A stretch of 64,000 nucleotides of DNA, from positions 142,201-206,200 of the forward strand of contig NZ_JASITA010000011.1 of NCBI RefSeq assembly GCF_030063415.1, given 5' to 3'. The notes under the pieces are model-generated. The model was not told the DNA's origin. It was given only the letters and a program-made list of their open reading frames with translations, and made no database searches. The DNA is from Streptomyces sp. H27-C3 (GTDB lineage Bacteria; Actinomycetota; Actinomycetes; Streptomycetales; Streptomycetaceae). Of this stretch, positions 20,466 through 30,830 are shown piece by piece (within the stretch, counting starts at the first letter, position 1; every line of letters starts with the position of its first letter). Position numbers and translations under genes: made by a program.

Positions 20466-21668
20466 GTGAACGGTGCGAGCGGTGCGGACGTCATCATCGT
20501 CGGCGCGGGGGCCGCCGGTCTGTCGCTCGCGCACCACCTCGCCGCGGCGGGCGGCCCGGCCGGGACCACACCCACCATGGTCCTCGTGGAGGCCCCGGAC
20601 GGGCCGCTGCGTCCGCCCGAACGCACCTGGTGCTTCTGGGAGGAGGAGGACGGCGCCTACGAGGAGGCCGTCGTCGCCTCCTGGAGCCGGCTGCGCGTCC
20701 GGACGGCCGACGGGCGGACGGTGGAGGGCGACCCGGGCCCGCTGCGGTACAAGATGATCCGCTCCGGCGGGTTCGAGCAACTGATCGGCAAGCGGCTGGC
20801 GGCCCGCCCCGAGGTGCGCCGAGTCCGGGCCACCGTCGATGGGGTGCGCGATGTGGCGGCGGGCGCCGAAGTACTGTGCACCACGGCAGCCGGCGAACGC
20901 CTCACCCTGCGCGGGCGCTGGGTCTTCGACTCACGTCCGCTGCGCCGGCTGCCGCCCGCGCGGAGCAGCCTCGTGCAGCACTTCCGGGGGTGGTTCGTCC
21001 GCACGGAGCGGCCCGAGTTCACCCCGGGCGTCGCCGACCTGATGGACTTTCGTACCGCGCAGCCCGATCACGGCCTGTCGTTCGGGTACGTACTGCCGCT
21101 CGGCCCGCAGGATGCGCTGGTGGAGTACACCGAGTTCTCCGCAGCCCCGCTGACCGGACCGGAGTACGAAAAGGCGCTGCGGCACTACACCCGCGATGTG
21201 CTGGGGCTCGGCGCACTGCGGATCGTCTCCACCGAGCAGGGGGCGATCCCGATGACCGACGCGGTCTTCCCCCGGCGCGTCGGCGCGTCCGTGTTCCGTA
21301 TCGGCACGGCGGGCGGCGCCACCCGCCCGGCGACCGGCTACACCTTCGCGGCGGTGCAGCGGCAGAGCAGGGCGATCGCCGCCGCCCACCGGCGCGGCCG
21401 GGTACCGGTGCCGCCGCCCGCGCACCCGGCCCGAGCCCGCGCGATGGACGCGGTCATGCTGCGCGCGCTGGACACCGGCCGGGTGAACGGCGCCGACTTC
21501 TTCGCCGGGCTCTTCGGCCGGACACCGATGGAGCGGATGCTGCGTTTCCTCGACGGCCGCTCCCGCGTGTGGGAGGACATCGCGATCGGGTTGCGGACAC
21601 CCGTCGGCCCCATGCTGCGCACCGTCGCCGAGCTCCCGTTGCTCCCCCGCAGGGAGCAACGCCCCTGA
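20466..21668 (+). CDS. crtY: Lycopene beta-cyclase
   Basis: 400 residues. FAD motif VIIVGAGAAGLSLAHHL, ERTWCFWEEE and YTEFSAAPL segments are characteristic of CrtY-type lycopene cyclases, which convert lycopene to beta-carotene. Start choice: GAAGGAG lies inside the longer frame that opens with GTG 20451 and six bases before GTG 20466, so 20466 is preferred. It is first of crtY-crtT-crtU, convergent with crtEIBV. Confidence 0.88.
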   Translation: MNGASGADVIIVGAGAAGLSLAHHLAAAGGPAGTTPTMVLVEAPDGPLRPPERTWCFWEEEDGAYEEAVVASWSRLRVRTADGRTVEGDPGPLRYKMIRSGGFEQLIGKRLAARPEVRRVRATVDGVRDVAAGAEVLCTTAAGERLTLRGRWVFDSRPLRRLPPARSSLVQHFRGWFVRTERPEFTPGVADLMDFRTAQPDHGLSFGYVLPLGPQDALVEYTEFSAAPLTGPEYEKALRHYTRDVLGLGALRIVSTEQGAIPMTDAVFPRRVGASVFRIGTAGGATRPATGYTFAAVQRQSRAIAAAHRRGRVPVPPPAHPARARAMDAVMLRALDTGRVNGADFFAGLFGRTPMERMLRFLDGRSRVWEDIAIGLRTPVGPMLRTVAELPLLPRREQRP

Positions 21669-21741
21669 CCCCACAGCTGTCCTGCCCCGTCCCCCGCTCC
21701 CCCACCGGCACCACGGACCCGACACCCCGAGGAACATATTC

Positions 21742-22479
21742 ATGACTCTCCTGCGCGACGAAGAACTCGCCACCGCCTTCGATCACGCCGCGCACACCTA
21801 CGACCGGCTGGTCGCGGCGAACCCCGGCTACCACGCCCATCTGCGGCGCTCCGCCCGTCGGCTCGCGCTGCCCTTCGGCGGCGCGGGAATGCGTCTGCTG
21901 GACCTGGGCTGCGGCACGGGCGCGTCCACCAGGGCGCTGCTCAAAGCGGCGCCGTACGCGCAGATCACGGCCGTCGACGCGTCCGCGGGCATGCTGGAGC
22001 GGGCGGCGGCCAAGTCGTGGCCGTCCCAGGTGCGTTTTGTGCACGCCCCGGTTGAGGGACTGTCCGACGTCGACGCCGGCGGTCCCTACGACGCGGCGTT
22101 CGCCGCCTATCTGTTCCGCAATGTCTCCGACCCCGACTCGGTCCTGGCCTCCGTGCGCGATCTGCTGGTGCCCGACGGCCGGTTGGCCGTGCACGAGTAC
22201 ACACTGACCAACGCGTGGGCGTCGCGGGCCCTGTGGACGGCGGTCTGCCGGGGAGTGGTGGTGCCGGCCGGCACCCTGACCGGCGACCGTGCGCTCTACC
22301 ACCACCTGTGGCGCAGCGTCCTGGCCTTCGACCGGGCGCCCGCGTTCCGGCAGCGGATGGCCGGCGCCGGTTTCCGGCACGTCAGGTACGCACCGATGCC
22401 CGGCTGGCAGACCGGAATCGTGCACACCTTCGTCGGTCTCGCGGACGACGCCGCCGCCTCCGGACCGGGTGGGGCATGA
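21742..22479 (+). CDS. crtT: Carotenoid-cluster SAM-dependent methyltransferase
   Basis: 245 residues. SAM motif I LLDLGCGTGASTRALL, then VDASAGMLE and AYLFRNVSDPDSVL, as in UbiE-type class I methyltransferases. The position between crtY and crtU matches crtT of streptomycete isorenieratene clusters. Its stop overlaps the crtU start (ATGA). The specific methylation target is not settled by the sequence. Confidence 0.8.
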   Translation: MTLLRDEELATAFDHAAHTYDRLVAANPGYHAHLRRSARRLALPFGGAGMRLLDLGCGTGASTRALLKAAPYAQITAVDASAGMLERAAAKSWPSQVRFVHAPVEGLSDVDAGGPYDAAFAAYLFRNVSDPDSVLASVRDLLVPDGRLAVHEYTLTNAWASRALWTAVCRGVVVPAGTLTGDRALYHHLWRSVLAFDRAPAFRQRMAGAGFRHVRYAPMPGWQTGIVHTFVGLADDAAASGPGGA

Positions 22480-24050
22480 GCGCGGGCCGTGCCCCGGCCG
22501 GGGCCGCGCGGCGGGGCCGGGACCGCCGCGCGCAGGTCCTGCCGGCCACGCCGGGCCGGGATCGGTTCACCGACCCGGGCACCGCGCCGCGCGTCGCGGT
22601 CGTCGGCGGCGGCATCGCCGGGCTCGCCGCGGCCACGGGGCTCGCCGAACGCGGCGTACACATCACCCTGTACGAGAAGGAGTCCGCCCTCGGCGGCCGA
22701 CTGGCGGGGTGGCCCGTGGAGCTGGCCGACGGCTCGTCCGCCACCATGAGCCGCGGCTTCCACGCCTTCTTCCGCCAGTACTACAACCTGCGCGGCCTGT
22801 TGCGCCGGGCCGACGGGGGCCTGACCTCGCTCACCGGCCTGCCCGACTACCCGCTGCGGCACAGCAGTGGGCTGAGCGACAGCTTCGCCAAGGTGCCGCG
22901 CACACCGCCGTGGAGCGCGCTGGGCTTCGTCGCGCTCAGCCCCACCTTCGGCTGGCGGGACCTGGCCCGAATGGACCCTGTCGCCGCGCTGCCGCTGCTC
23001 GATGTGCGGGTGCCCGAGGTGTACGAGCGGCTCGACTCGACCAGTGCCTTGGATTTCCTGGCCGCCATCCGCTTCCCGGAGGCGGCCCACCACCTGGCGT
23101 TCGAGGTCTTCTCCCGGAGCTTCTTCGCCGATCCCCGGGAGCTGTCGGCGGCGGAGCTGGCGCTGATGTTCCACATCTACTTCCTGGGGTCGTCGGAGGG
23201 CCTGCTCTTCGACGTTCCCAACGAGCCGTTCCCGCAGGCTCTCTGGGAACCGCTGGGGCGCTATCTGACCGGCCACGGCGCGCGGTTGCTGACCGGTACG
23301 CCCGTCGGCCGGATCGAGCCGCTGCCAGGCGGCGACCTGGAGGTGGCCGCGGACGGGGCTGCGCCCGAGCGTTACGACGCGGTGGTCATGGCTCTGGACA
23401 CCGGGGGGCTGCGCGGTGTCGTCGAGCACTCGCCCCGGTTGTGCGACGCGTCGTGGCGCGCCCGGATCGGGGGGCTGCGGAACGCGCCGCCCTTCCTCGT
23501 CTCCCGGCTGTGGCTGGACCGTCCCGTGCGGGCGGAGCGTGCCGGGTTCCTGGGGACCAGCGGGTACGGGCCGCTGGACAACGTCAGCGTGCTGGAACGG
23601 TGGGAGGGCGAAGCCGCCGGGTGGGCGAAGCGCACCGGTGGCTCCGTACTCGAACTGCACGCCTACGCCGTGGACCCGGCGGCCGACCGGGAGGCCGAAC
23701 AGGAGCGGCTGCTGGCCGAGTTGTACCGGGTGTATCCGGAGACACGGGACGCGAAGATCGTGGACGCGCGGCACGAGTGGCGTGCGGACTGCCCGCTGTT
23801 CCCGGTCGGCGGCTACCAGGACCGGCCCACGATCCGCACCCCCGACCCGGCCGTGACGGTGGCCGGGGACCTGGTCAGGACCGGCCTCCCGGTGGCCCTC
23901 ATGGAACGCGCGGCGACCAGCGGTTTCCTCGCGTCCAATGCCCTGCTGGAACGCTGGGGCGTGCGCGGCCAGACGCTGTGGACCGTGCCCCGCAAGGGAC
24001 GCTCGGGCCTGCTGCGGGCGCTCGCGGGACCGCGGGGCGAGCGGGACTGA
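22476..24050 (+). CDS. crtU: Isorenieratene synthase (beta-carotene desaturase/methyltransferase)
   Basis: 524 residues. FAD motif VAVVGGGIAGLAAATGLAERG, MSRGFHAFFRQYYNLR and a C-terminal VALMERAATSGFLASNALL identify the CrtU family, which aromatises the rings of beta-carotene to isorenieratene. ATG 22476 overlaps the crtT stop. The stop codon lies inside an 18-bp tandem duplication (24043-24078). Confidence 0.87.
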   Translation: MSAGRAPAGAARRGRDRRAQVLPATPGRDRFTDPGTAPRVAVVGGGIAGLAAATGLAERGVHITLYEKESALGGRLAGWPVELADGSSATMSRGFHAFFRQYYNLRGLLRRADGGLTSLTGLPDYPLRHSSGLSDSFAKVPRTPPWSALGFVALSPTFGWRDLARMDPVAALPLLDVRVPEVYERLDSTSALDFLAAIRFPEAAHHLAFEVFSRSFFADPRELSAAELALMFHIYFLGSSEGLLFDVPNEPFPQALWEPLGRYLTGHGARLLTGTPVGRIEPLPGGDLEVAADGAAPERYDAVVMALDTGGLRGVVEHSPRLCDASWRARIGGLRNAPPFLVSRLWLDRPVRAERAGFLGTSGYGPLDNVSVLERWEGEAAGWAKRTGGSVLELHAYAVDPAADREAEQERLLAELYRVYPETRDAKIVDARHEWRADCPLFPVGGYQDRPTIRTPDPAVTVAGDLVRTGLPVALMERAATSGFLASNALLERWGVRGQTLWTVPRKGRSGLLRALAGPRGERD

Positions 24051-24078
24051 GGGGCGCGGCGGGACTGAGGGGCGCGGC
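24043..24078. repeat. 18-bp perfect tandem duplication over the crtU stop codon
   Basis: GGGACTGAGGGGCGCGGC occurs twice head to tail. The first copy holds the crtU TGA. Confidence 0.9.
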
Positions 24079-24154
24079 GGGGCCGGCGGCTGCGGGCACG
24101 GGGCGCAGCCCTCGCAGCGGGGACGGCGTACCGTCCCGCCCGTACGAGCCCCCC

Positions 24155-24184
24155 GGGGCCCGGGCTCTTGAACTCCCGGGCCCC
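24155..24184. terminator. Bidirectional terminator between crtU and crtV
   Basis: Perfect 10-bp stem GGGGCCCGGG/CCCGGGCCCC with a 10-base loop, between convergent operons. Confidence 0.75.
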
Positions 24185-24216
24185 CGGCCCCGCTTCTCCT
24201 TCGATTCCGCCGGGTA

Positions 24217-25254
24217 TCAGCCGGGGAAGCGGCCTGTGCTGCGCAACTGCCAGCGGCGTTGCGCGTAGGCGAGGTCGTCCCGCCACAGTCGGCCCGCGGC
24301 GAGCCGCATCAGCGGGCGCAGGGCGGGCGCCGCCGCTCGGGCGGCGGCGAACCCGGGGCGCTCCGACACGGCGATGACAGCTTCGACCACCGCGGTGCGC
24401 GGGCGGCCCCGCGCGTCCGGGGCGAGCGGCGTGGCGTGCGTCTCGACGACGGAAGTACGGCCCTCGCCCTCGGTGATGTGCATGACGACGGTGCGCGGCT
24501 CCGGTGCGCTGAACACCGCGCGCACCGGCACGACCACCCGGCCCGCCAGCTTGAAGGAGACGTCCACCGCGAAACCGTCGTCCTGGGCGGGGTCCCCGTC
24601 CGCGGGTGTGCTGAGTACGGTCAGATCCACGAAGGAGTACGGGTGGAACCACGAGCCGTGCCACGGGTCGAGCCGGTTCGCCACGATATCCTCGGGCTCA
24701 CAGATGCCCACCGCGGAGTACACCGAGTCCACCGCGCCCGAGGCCGGTCGCTCGGGGACGACGGGCTTCGGTGTCGGCTCCTCGCCGCCGAGCGCGTCCA
24801 GCCTGACCCAGGCCAGCACCCCGTCGTCATGCGCGGGGTAGGGCTCCCAGCCGGCGAACGGCTCGCCGTCCAGGGCAAGTCCGTGCCAGTGACAGACGAC
24901 GGTGCCGCAGTGCACCCGGCTCTCCCGCAGCGGGGCGCCCAGGTGGGGGCAGATGCCGGAGCCCGCCGTGAGGCGGCCGGACGCGTCCCGCCACGCGATG
25001 ACCTCGGTCCCGCCGACGTTGCGGCCGAACGGCTGCTTGCGACGGCCGATGTCGCGGCTCGCGCCGAGCACGTACCAGTTGCCCGACGGGCGGGCGCAGG
25101 CCCGCTTGAGCGCGTCCGAGATCAGCGCGGGCTTCGCGTCCCGCCAGGTGGGCCGCTGGCTCGCCCAGGGCACGGGCCGCCGCAGCCGCAGCGGGAACCG
25201 GGCCCCGCGCCGGCCCGGTCCGGGGGGCGGGCCCGGCGTCGTACCGCGCGTCAT
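24217..25254 (-). CDS. crtV: Rieske-domain carotenoid-cluster protein (DUF5914-like, crtV position)
   Basis: 345 residues. Rieske ligands are visible in CPHLGAPL and CHWHGLAL (~105-135). The C-terminal two thirds match a streptomycete family of unknown activity found beside crtB. It occupies the crtV position at the end of crtE-I-B-V and overlaps crtB by four bases. A redox role in carotenoid tailoring is plausible but unproven. The symbol is given on position alone. Confidence 0.65.
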   Translation of the reverse strand: MTRGTTPGPPPGPGRRGARFPLRLRRPVPWASQRPTWRDAKPALISDALKRACARPSGNWYVLGASRDIGRRKQPFGRNVGGTEVIAWRDASGRLTAGSGICPHLGAPLRESRVHCGTVVCHWHGLALDGEPFAGWEPYPAHDDGVLAWVRLDALGGEEPTPKPVVPERPASGAVDSVYSAVGICEPEDIVANRLDPWHGSWFHPYSFVDLTVLSTPADGDPAQDDGFAVDVSFKLAGRVVVPVRAVFSAPEPRTVVMHITEGEGRTSVVETHATPLAPDARGRPRTAVVEAVIAVSERPGFAAARAAAPALRPLMRLAAGRLWRDDLAYAQRRWQLRSTGRFPG

Positions 25255-26324
25255 GCCGGGTCTCCTTCACCGAGCGGCTGAAGGGGTTGCATGGGCTGCA
25301 CCGACGGTCCGATGTCCGCCCGCTGCCGTGCCGCCCCGGGCTGGCGCACGGCCGGGGTGCCGGCCGCAGGGCGGCGCGGGCGCCGCACACAGGCATCCCA
25401 CAGCCGGGCCGCCGCGATCTGTCCGACGCCGCCGAGCGCCACCGCCGCCCGCCGCCCGCGGGGCACCACCGAGCGGCGGTGCAGCGCGGCGTAGCCGTCG
25501 TCGGCGACGGCGTCCAGGATGCCGCCGTAGAGCGTGTACGCCGTGCGGATGCAGGGCCGTACCACCGGGTCGAGCATGTCCAGGCCGGGTGCGGCCTCGC
25601 GGTACACACCCCGTGCCAGCTCGGCCGCTTCGGTCAGGGCGGCCCTGATGCGCGGGTCGGTGCAGCCCGTGTCGCGGCTCCACCGCAGCAACGGCCGGTC
25701 GACACCGTGCGCGGCGAGCAGGTCGGTGGGCAGGTAGATCCGGCCGCGGTCGAGGTCCTCTCCCACGTCGCGCAGGAAGTTGGTGAGCTGGAAGGCGACG
25801 CCGAGTGCGGCGGCGTGCGGGGCCGCTTCCCGGGTCGGGACCACCGTGCCGAGCACGGGCAGCATCTGGAGACCGATCACCGCGGCCGATCCGTGCATGT
25901 ACCGGGCGAGGTCGTCGTACGTCGGATAGTCGGTGACGTCCAGATCGCTGCGCATCGATCCCATGAAGTCGGCGAAGTGCCGTGGATCGATGCCGTACCG
26001 CGCGGCGGTGTCGGCCACCGCCACGACGACGGGCTCCCGGGTCGCACCGCCCCGCAGCGCCGCGTCGAGCTCGACCTGGAGCGCCCGCAGTGCGGCGTCC
26101 CGCTCCGGCCTGCCGACCTCGCCGTCGAGGTCGTCGACGATGTCGTCGGCCCCGCGGGCGAAGCCGTACAGGGCGTGCACGGCGGGACGGCGGTCCGGCG
26201 GCAGCAGGCGGGTGGCCAGGAAGTATGTCTTCCCGTGCCGGGCGTTGAGCTGCCGGCAGTGCGTGTACGCCGTGCGCAGCGCGGGGTCGGTGATCCGCGC
26301 CGCGTCGAGTTCACGTCGGGTCAT
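25251..26324 (-). CDS. crtB: Phytoene synthase
   Basis: 357 residues. [14 protein letters not shown] and the second Asp-rich region [27 protein letters not shown] are the two metal-binding motifs of squalene/phytoene synthases. It condenses two geranylgeranyl diphosphates to phytoene. It overlaps crtI and crtV by four bases each, so it is translationally coupled. The C-terminus has a ~45-residue Pro/Ala/Gln-rich tail. Confidence 0.9.
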   Translation of the reverse strand: MTRRELDAARITDPALRTAYTHCRQLNARHGKTYFLATRLLPPDRRPAVHALYGFARGADDIVDDLDGEVGRPERDAALRALQVELDAALRGGATREPVVVAVADTAARYGIDPRHFADFMGSMRSDLDVTDYPTYDDLARYMHGSAAVIGLQMLPVLGTVVPTREAAPHAAALGVAFQLTNFLRDVGEDLDRGRIYLPTDLLAAHGVDRPLLRWSRDTGCTDPRIRAALTEAAELARGVYREAAPGLDMLDPVVRPCIRTAYTLYGGILDAVADDGYAALHRRSVVPRGRRAAVALGGVGQIAAARLWDACVRRPRRPAAGTPAVRQPGAARQRADIGPSVQPMQPLQPLGEGDPA

Positions 26325-27886
26325 CGCGGGGTGCCTTTCGCGGGAACGGGGCGGGGCGGCGGCGCGGCAGACCGCAGCCGGGACACGGCGGATCGGGGGC
26401 GGGTGCGGGGGCCGGTGATGCGGGCCGCCGCGAGCTTCCCGGAGATCAGCACGGTCGGCACGCCGACTCCGGGGGTGGTGCCGCAGCCGGCCAGTACCAC
26501 GTTGTCGACGCCCCGTACGAGGTTGCGCGGCCGGAACGGGCCGGTCTGCGCGAAGGTGTGGGCCACCGAGAACGGCGTACCGGCGGCGTGCCCTGCGGCC
26601 GTCCAGTGCACCGGGGTCACCACGTGCTCCTGCTCGATGGAGTCGCCGAACCCGTCGAGTCCACGCCGCTCCAGCTCGGCCACCAGGCTGTCGCGGTAGC
26701 GCGGGGCGAGGTCGTGCCAGGCGCGGACGTCGGGGCCGGTGTCGGTGTTGGGGCAGGGCGCGAGGACGTAGTGCAGGTGCTTGCCCTCGGGGGCCAGCGA
26801 GGGGTCGTGCGTGGTGGGCCGGGTGATGAGCAGCGAGGGGTCGCTCATCAGGCGGCCGGTGCGGGTGATCTCGTCGAAGGTCTGCTTCCAGGCGCCGCCG
26901 AAGGAAATGGTGTGGTGCGCGAGGTCGTCCCAGGTGCGGTCGGTTCCGGCGTGCAGGATGACGGCGGACGGCGAGTGCCGCAGGGCGATCGGGCGGCGAG
27001 GGGCGCGCCCGAGCAGCCGGTGGGCGACCGGCAGGTCGGGGGTGAGGACGACCGCGTCGCAGGGGACGCGGTCGCCGGTGGAGGTGTGTACGGCGGTGAC
27101 CCTTCCGGCGGACCGCTCAAGGCGGGTCACTTCGCTGCTCCAGTGGAACTCGGCGCCCGCGTCCCGGGCGGAGTCGGCCAGCGCGCGGGGCAGGGCGTGC
27201 ATGCCGCCGCGAGGGAAGTAGACGCCCGCCACAGTGTCCATGTACGCGATCACCGCGTACGCGGCGAGGGCGCGGGCCGGCGGCACTCCCGCGTACAGGG
27301 CCTGGAAGGAGAAGACCCGGCGCAGCCGTTCGTCGGACAGGAAGCGGCCGATCTGGGCGTCGAGGGTGCTGAATCCGCGCAGCGCCGCGAGTCGGGCCAG
27401 GTCGGGGTGGAGGAGTTGGAAGGGGGAGTCGAAGTTGGTGTCGATGAAGCGGCGCATCTGGGCGGCGTGCAGGTCCTGCAGCCAGCGGCGGAGCCTGCGG
27501 TAGCCCGCGGCCTCGCGCGCTCCGGCGAACCGGCGGATCTCCTCCTCCATCGCCTCGGCACCGGTGTGCACGTCGAGGCCGGACCCATCGGCGAACCTGG
27601 CGCGGTAGGCGGGGTGCAGCTCGATGAGTTCCAGCCGGTCGGCCAGCGAGTCCCCGACCGCCGCGAATGCCTCGTCGACCAGGTGCGGCATGGTCAGGAC
27701 GGTGGGCCCGGTGTCCGCCGTGAACCCGCCGAGGTCGAGGCGGCCCGCCCGGCCGCCGGGCTGGTCCGCGCGCTCGACGACGGTCACCCGGCGCCCGGCG
27801 CCGAGCAGATGCAGGGTGGCGGCGAGCCCGGACAGGCCCGCGCCGACGACCACGACATGGCCCGTGGGGCCGGGGACGGTCCTCAT
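26321..27886 (-). CDS. crtI: Phytoene desaturase
   Basis: 521 residues. FAD motif [45 protein letters not shown], and a C-terminal [25 protein letters not shown] are hallmarks of CrtI, which desaturates phytoene to lycopene. The stop overlaps crtB and the start overlaps crtE by four bases. Confidence 0.92.
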   Translation of the reverse strand: MRTVPGPTGHVVVVGAGLSGLAATLHLLGAGRRVTVVERADQPGGRAGRLDLGGFTADTGPTVLTMPHLVDEAFAAVGDSLADRLELIELHPAYRARFADGSGLDVHTGAEAMEEEIRRFAGAREAAGYRRLRRWLQDLHAAQMRRFIDTNFDSPFQLLHPDLARLAALRGFSTLDAQIGRFLSDERLRRVFSFQALYAGVPPARALAAYAVIAYMDTVAGVYFPRGGMHALPRALADSARDAGAEFHWSSEVTRLERSAGRVTAVHTSTGDRVPCDAVVLTPDLPVAHRLLGRAPRRPIALRHSPSAVILHAGTDRTWDDLAHHTISFGGAWKQTFDEITRTGRLMSDPSLLITRPTTHDPSLAPEGKHLHYVLAPCPNTDTGPDVRAWHDLAPRYRDSLVAELERRGLDGFGDSIEQEHVVTPVHWTAAGHAAGTPFSVAHTFAQTGPFRPRNLVRGVDNVVLAGCGTTPGVGVPTVLISGKLAAARITGPRTRPRSAVSRLRSAAPPPRPVPAKGTPR

Positions 27887-29322
27887 CGGCTGTGTCCGGT
27901 GTTCTCGGCGCCGACGCGCCGGGTGGCGGGGGCGGGCCCGCGCGCGATCAGCTGCGTCTCCTGGTCCGGGGAGTTCGCGGGGTTCGCGGGGTTCGCTGTG
28001 ATCGCGGTGTCCGAAGTCACCGACGAAAAAGGCGAGTTCGGCGTCCTCGGAGTGATCGGGGTGCTCGGAGTGATCGGGGAGGCTGCGGTGTTCACGCCCG
28101 CGGCCACCGCGAGCAGTTCGGACAGCCGGTTGTGCGCACGCGGATCCATGGGAGCGCTCCTGAGGTGGCGTCGGCTGTGCAGCACCAGCCGTTCGATCTT
28201 CGACTCGACGGCGGCTCGTGCTCCGGTCTCCTCCAACACCGTTCGAACGCGGTCCAGTTGCACATCGGTCAGGTCCGGCGCGCCGAGACCGGCGGCCAGC
28301 ACGTCGAGTGCCGCCGCGTCCCCCGAGGCGTCGGCCCTGGAGCGGGCCACCGCCACCAGGTACGTCAGCTTGCCCTCGCGGATGTCGTCGCCCGCCGGCT
28401 TCCCGGTCAGCGCCGGATCACCGAACACACCCACCAGGTCGTCACGCAGCTGGAAGGCGATGCCCGCGCACCGCCCGGCGGAGCACAGGGCCGCGGTCGT
28501 CCGGTCGTCGGCGCCCGCCAGCGCCGCGCCGAGTGCCAGCGGACGTTCCACCGTATACAGCGCGCTCTTGAGGCAGGCGATGCGCACGGCCCGGCTCAGC
28601 GACGCCGACCCGGCGGCCTGGGCGTGCAGTTCGAGGTACTGGCCCGCCACCATCTCGGTGCGCATGGCCTGCCAGTGGTGGCGCATCCGCCTGCGGGCGC
28701 CGGTGTCGACTTCCGACTCGGCCACCAGGTCGTCGGCCCAGGCCAGCGCGAGGTCCCCGGCGAGGATCGCGGCGGAGCGGCCGAACGAGCTGCCGGAGCC
28801 GCGCATCGAGCGGCCCTCGTGCTGCCGCGCGAAGTCGACGTGCACGGAAGGGGCGCCGCGGCGCAGCGCCGAAGCGTCCATGACGTCGTCGTGGATCAGC
28901 GCGCATGTCTGGATGAGTTCGAGGGCAGCGGCCACGTTGAGGGCCGCCACGGCCTGCCGGCCGCCATCGGCGCCGCCGCCCGCCCGCCATCCCCACCAGG
29001 CGAAGGCGGCCCGCCAGCGCTTGCCGCCGCGCAGGGCGAAGAGTTTCACCCGTTCGGCGACATCGTCGGCGAAGACGGCGTCGACCTCGGTGGCCTCCGC
29101 CAGCCGGGTGTCCAGGTACGCGCCGAGTACTTCCTCGACGGCTCCGGTGATGTCCGCGTCCGCGCGGGAGAGTGGCGCACGACCCTGACGGTCCGCGGTC
29201 CCGGGCGCGTGCCCCCGCCGCGCTTCGTGCTCTGGCGCCTGCTCATGGCCGCCCGTGCCCGGTTCGCCGTGCCCCGTGGGGTGGCCGGCGGGGAAGGTCC
29301 GCATCGCCCTGGTGGGGGGCAT
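27883..29322 (-). CDS. crtE: Geranylgeranyl diphosphate synthase
   Basis: 479 residues. First Asp-rich motif LIHDDVMD and second QLRDDLVGVFGD are intact. ATG 29322 has GAAGAGGA six bases upstream. After about residue 405 the chain leaves the conserved synthase core for a low-complexity tail rich in Thr, Pro, Ala and Asn, encoded partly by short tandem DNA repeats (27976-28080). It is first gene of crtEIBV and supplies the C20 precursor. Confidence 0.9.
   Translation of the reverse strand: MPPTRAMRTFPAGHPTGHGEPGTGGHEQAPEHEARRGHAPGTADRQGRAPLSRADADITGAVEEVLGAYLDTRLAEATEVDAVFADDVAERVKLFALRGGKRWRAAFAWWGWRAGGGADGGRQAVAALNVAAALELIQTCALIHDDVMDASALRRGAPSVHVDFARQHEGRSMRGSGSSFGRSAAILAGDLALAWADDLVAESEVDTGARRRMRHHWQAMRTEMVAGQYLELHAQAAGSASLSRAVRIACLKSALYTVERPLALGAALAGADDRTTAALCSAGRCAGIAFQLRDDLVGVFGDPALTGKPAGDDIREGKLTYLVAVARSRADASGDAAALDVLAAGLGAPDLTDVQLDRVRTVLEETGARAAVESKIERLVLHSRRHLRSAPMDPRAHNRLSELLAVAAGVNTAASPITPSTPITPRTPNSPFSSVTSDTAITANPANPANSPDQETQLIARGPAPATRRVGAENTGHSR
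27976..28080. repeat. Short tandem repeats in the crtE 3' end
   Basis: Direct repeats such as GTTCGCGGGGTTCGC, and CTCGGAGTGATCGGGGTG followed by a partial copy, encode the low-complexity tail of CrtE. Confidence 0.7.
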
Positions 29323-29525
29323 CGCTTGTCCTCTTCTCGCGTCTTTACGGTCGTCGGGTCACCCTTGATTCCCCCCGGAACGCGTTTACGGATGCACCAG
29401 TGTTTGCCCGATCTCACGCGGATGTCCCAGCAGGTGCGGCCGACCGGGCGAACGCCCGGGCCCGGCGCGGGCCTGCGCGGACTACTCCGGCGCGGGACGC
29501 CGACCGGCGGGGACTCGGAGATCCG
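29323..29525. promoter_or_regulatory. crtE upstream region
   Basis: 203 bp between crtE and the 3' end of the litR remnant. This should hold the light-responsive crtE promoter by comparison with characterised Streptomyces clusters. No confident -35/-10 pair was recognised; the stretch GGAACGCGTTTACGGATGCA is the only AT-richer spot. Confidence 0.35.
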
Positions 29526-30127
29526 TCACGGTGCGCAGAGGTCCGCCACCGTGTCGATCGCCTCTTCGAGGCCGCGCGGCCGCCCCGTGCCGGGGAGGTG
29601 CGGGCCGGACCAGTCCGGTCCCGCGACGAGCACCGCCGGGCGTGTGCGTGCGCCGCGCACACCCCAGCCGATCGAGCCGATGTGCTGGGCGAGCGGGCGG
29701 CTGGCGGTCGCCCGGGACTGGCTCCACAGCACGACGGCAGCGGGTCCGGTGCGACGTACCGCTTCCTCCAGTGCCTGGGCGGGCACCGCCCCGGCGGACG
29801 GTCCGGACGCGGCGGCGCGGCCGACCGCTTCGCGGACCGGACGGGCTCGGCGGCGTCGGCGCCCGCGAGAGCCGCGCGGGCCGCCTCGGCGGGCGGCACT
29901 CCGGAGCTGGTGAGCCGGCACATCCGTTCCAGGACGGCGATGTCCTCGGGCGTCCAGCGCCGGTGCCTGCCACCTTCGCGGGCGGCGGGCCCGATCCCGT
30001 ACCGCCGGTCCCAGGAACGCAAGGTCGTGGGCGAGATACCCAGCGCCCTGGCCACGGCACCGGTGCTCAGCCCCGCGGCGACGACGACCGGTGGCGATAC
30101 GGCCGAGGGGCCCAGCGAGGCACTCAC
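29526..30127 (-). pseudogene. litR: Frameshifted LitR-like MerR regulator
   Basis: GTG 30127 opens a frame with a MerR helix-turn-helix (LSTGAVARALGISPTTLRSWDRRYGIGP). About 100 codons in, the frame turns into Arg/Pro-rich noise. The expected C-terminal domain continues in another frame (ALEEAVRRTGPAAVVLWSQ to EAIDTVADLCAP, stop at 29526). The frames join cleanly near 29,835 if one base is missing there (PVR then REAVGR). LitR is the B12-dependent light regulator next to crtE in streptomycetes. This may be a genuine mutation or a sequence error. Confidence 0.7.
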
Positions 30128-30172
30128 CTCTTCACCGTACGACTCGGACCTTCGCCATACGACGCAGAACCG

Positions 30173-30830
30173 ATGCATGTTGCTCGGCTTCGGCGGTTCG
30201 GAAACGCTGTGCCGACCGCAGCGCAACCGGCCGCGTCCCGGCCGACGGGAGGAGCGACGCCCCGGGGTCAACCACCGCACGGAGCCCGGCCGCTTCCCGC
30301 GCCCCGGAGCGCGCGCCGGACCAAGAGGCCCTGGCGGCTGAGGAGTTGGCAGCGGGTCTGGTGCGCGGGGACGAGCACAGCTTCGCCGGCGTCTACCGTC
30401 TCTGGAGCCCTCTCGTCCACACGCTCGCCCTGCGCGCCCTGCGAGACCCGCGCGAGGGCGAGGACGTGACCCAGCAGGTCTTCCTCGCCGCCTGGCGCGG
30501 ACGCCCCGGCTACCGGCCTGAGCGCGGGCCGCTCGTCGGCTGGCTGGTGGGCATCACCCGGCGCAAGACGGCCGACGCCCTCTCGGCACGCACCCGGCGC
30601 GGCGAACTCACCGCGGCGGCGTCGGCTGCGGGACACGGCGCACCGGCGGCCCGTGGTCCCGGCCCGGAGTCCGCCCTGGACCGGGTGCTGGTGACCCAGG
30701 CGATGCGGGAGCTGCCCGGCATCCAGCGGGACATGCTGTGCCTGGCCTTCTACGCCGATCTCACGCACGCGCAGATCGCCGAGCGGACCGGGGTCCCCCT
30801 GGGCACGGTCAAGAGCCATGCGCGTGAACC
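30173..30830 (+). pseudogene. litS: Truncated LitS-like ECF sigma factor
   Basis: The sigma domains are clear from ~30,340 to ~30,820: region 2 (LRDPREGEDVTQQVFLAAW) and region 4 (MLCLAFYADLTHAQIAERTG then GTVKSHAR). The protein stops matching exactly after GTVKSHAR. The recognition-helix tail is absent and replaced by the end of a WYL regulator in another frame. No convincing start codon exists in the sigma frame. ATG 30173 (MHVARLRRFGNAV) gives a plausible N-terminus but in a different frame, so a second lesion upstream is possible. Confidence 0.65.
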
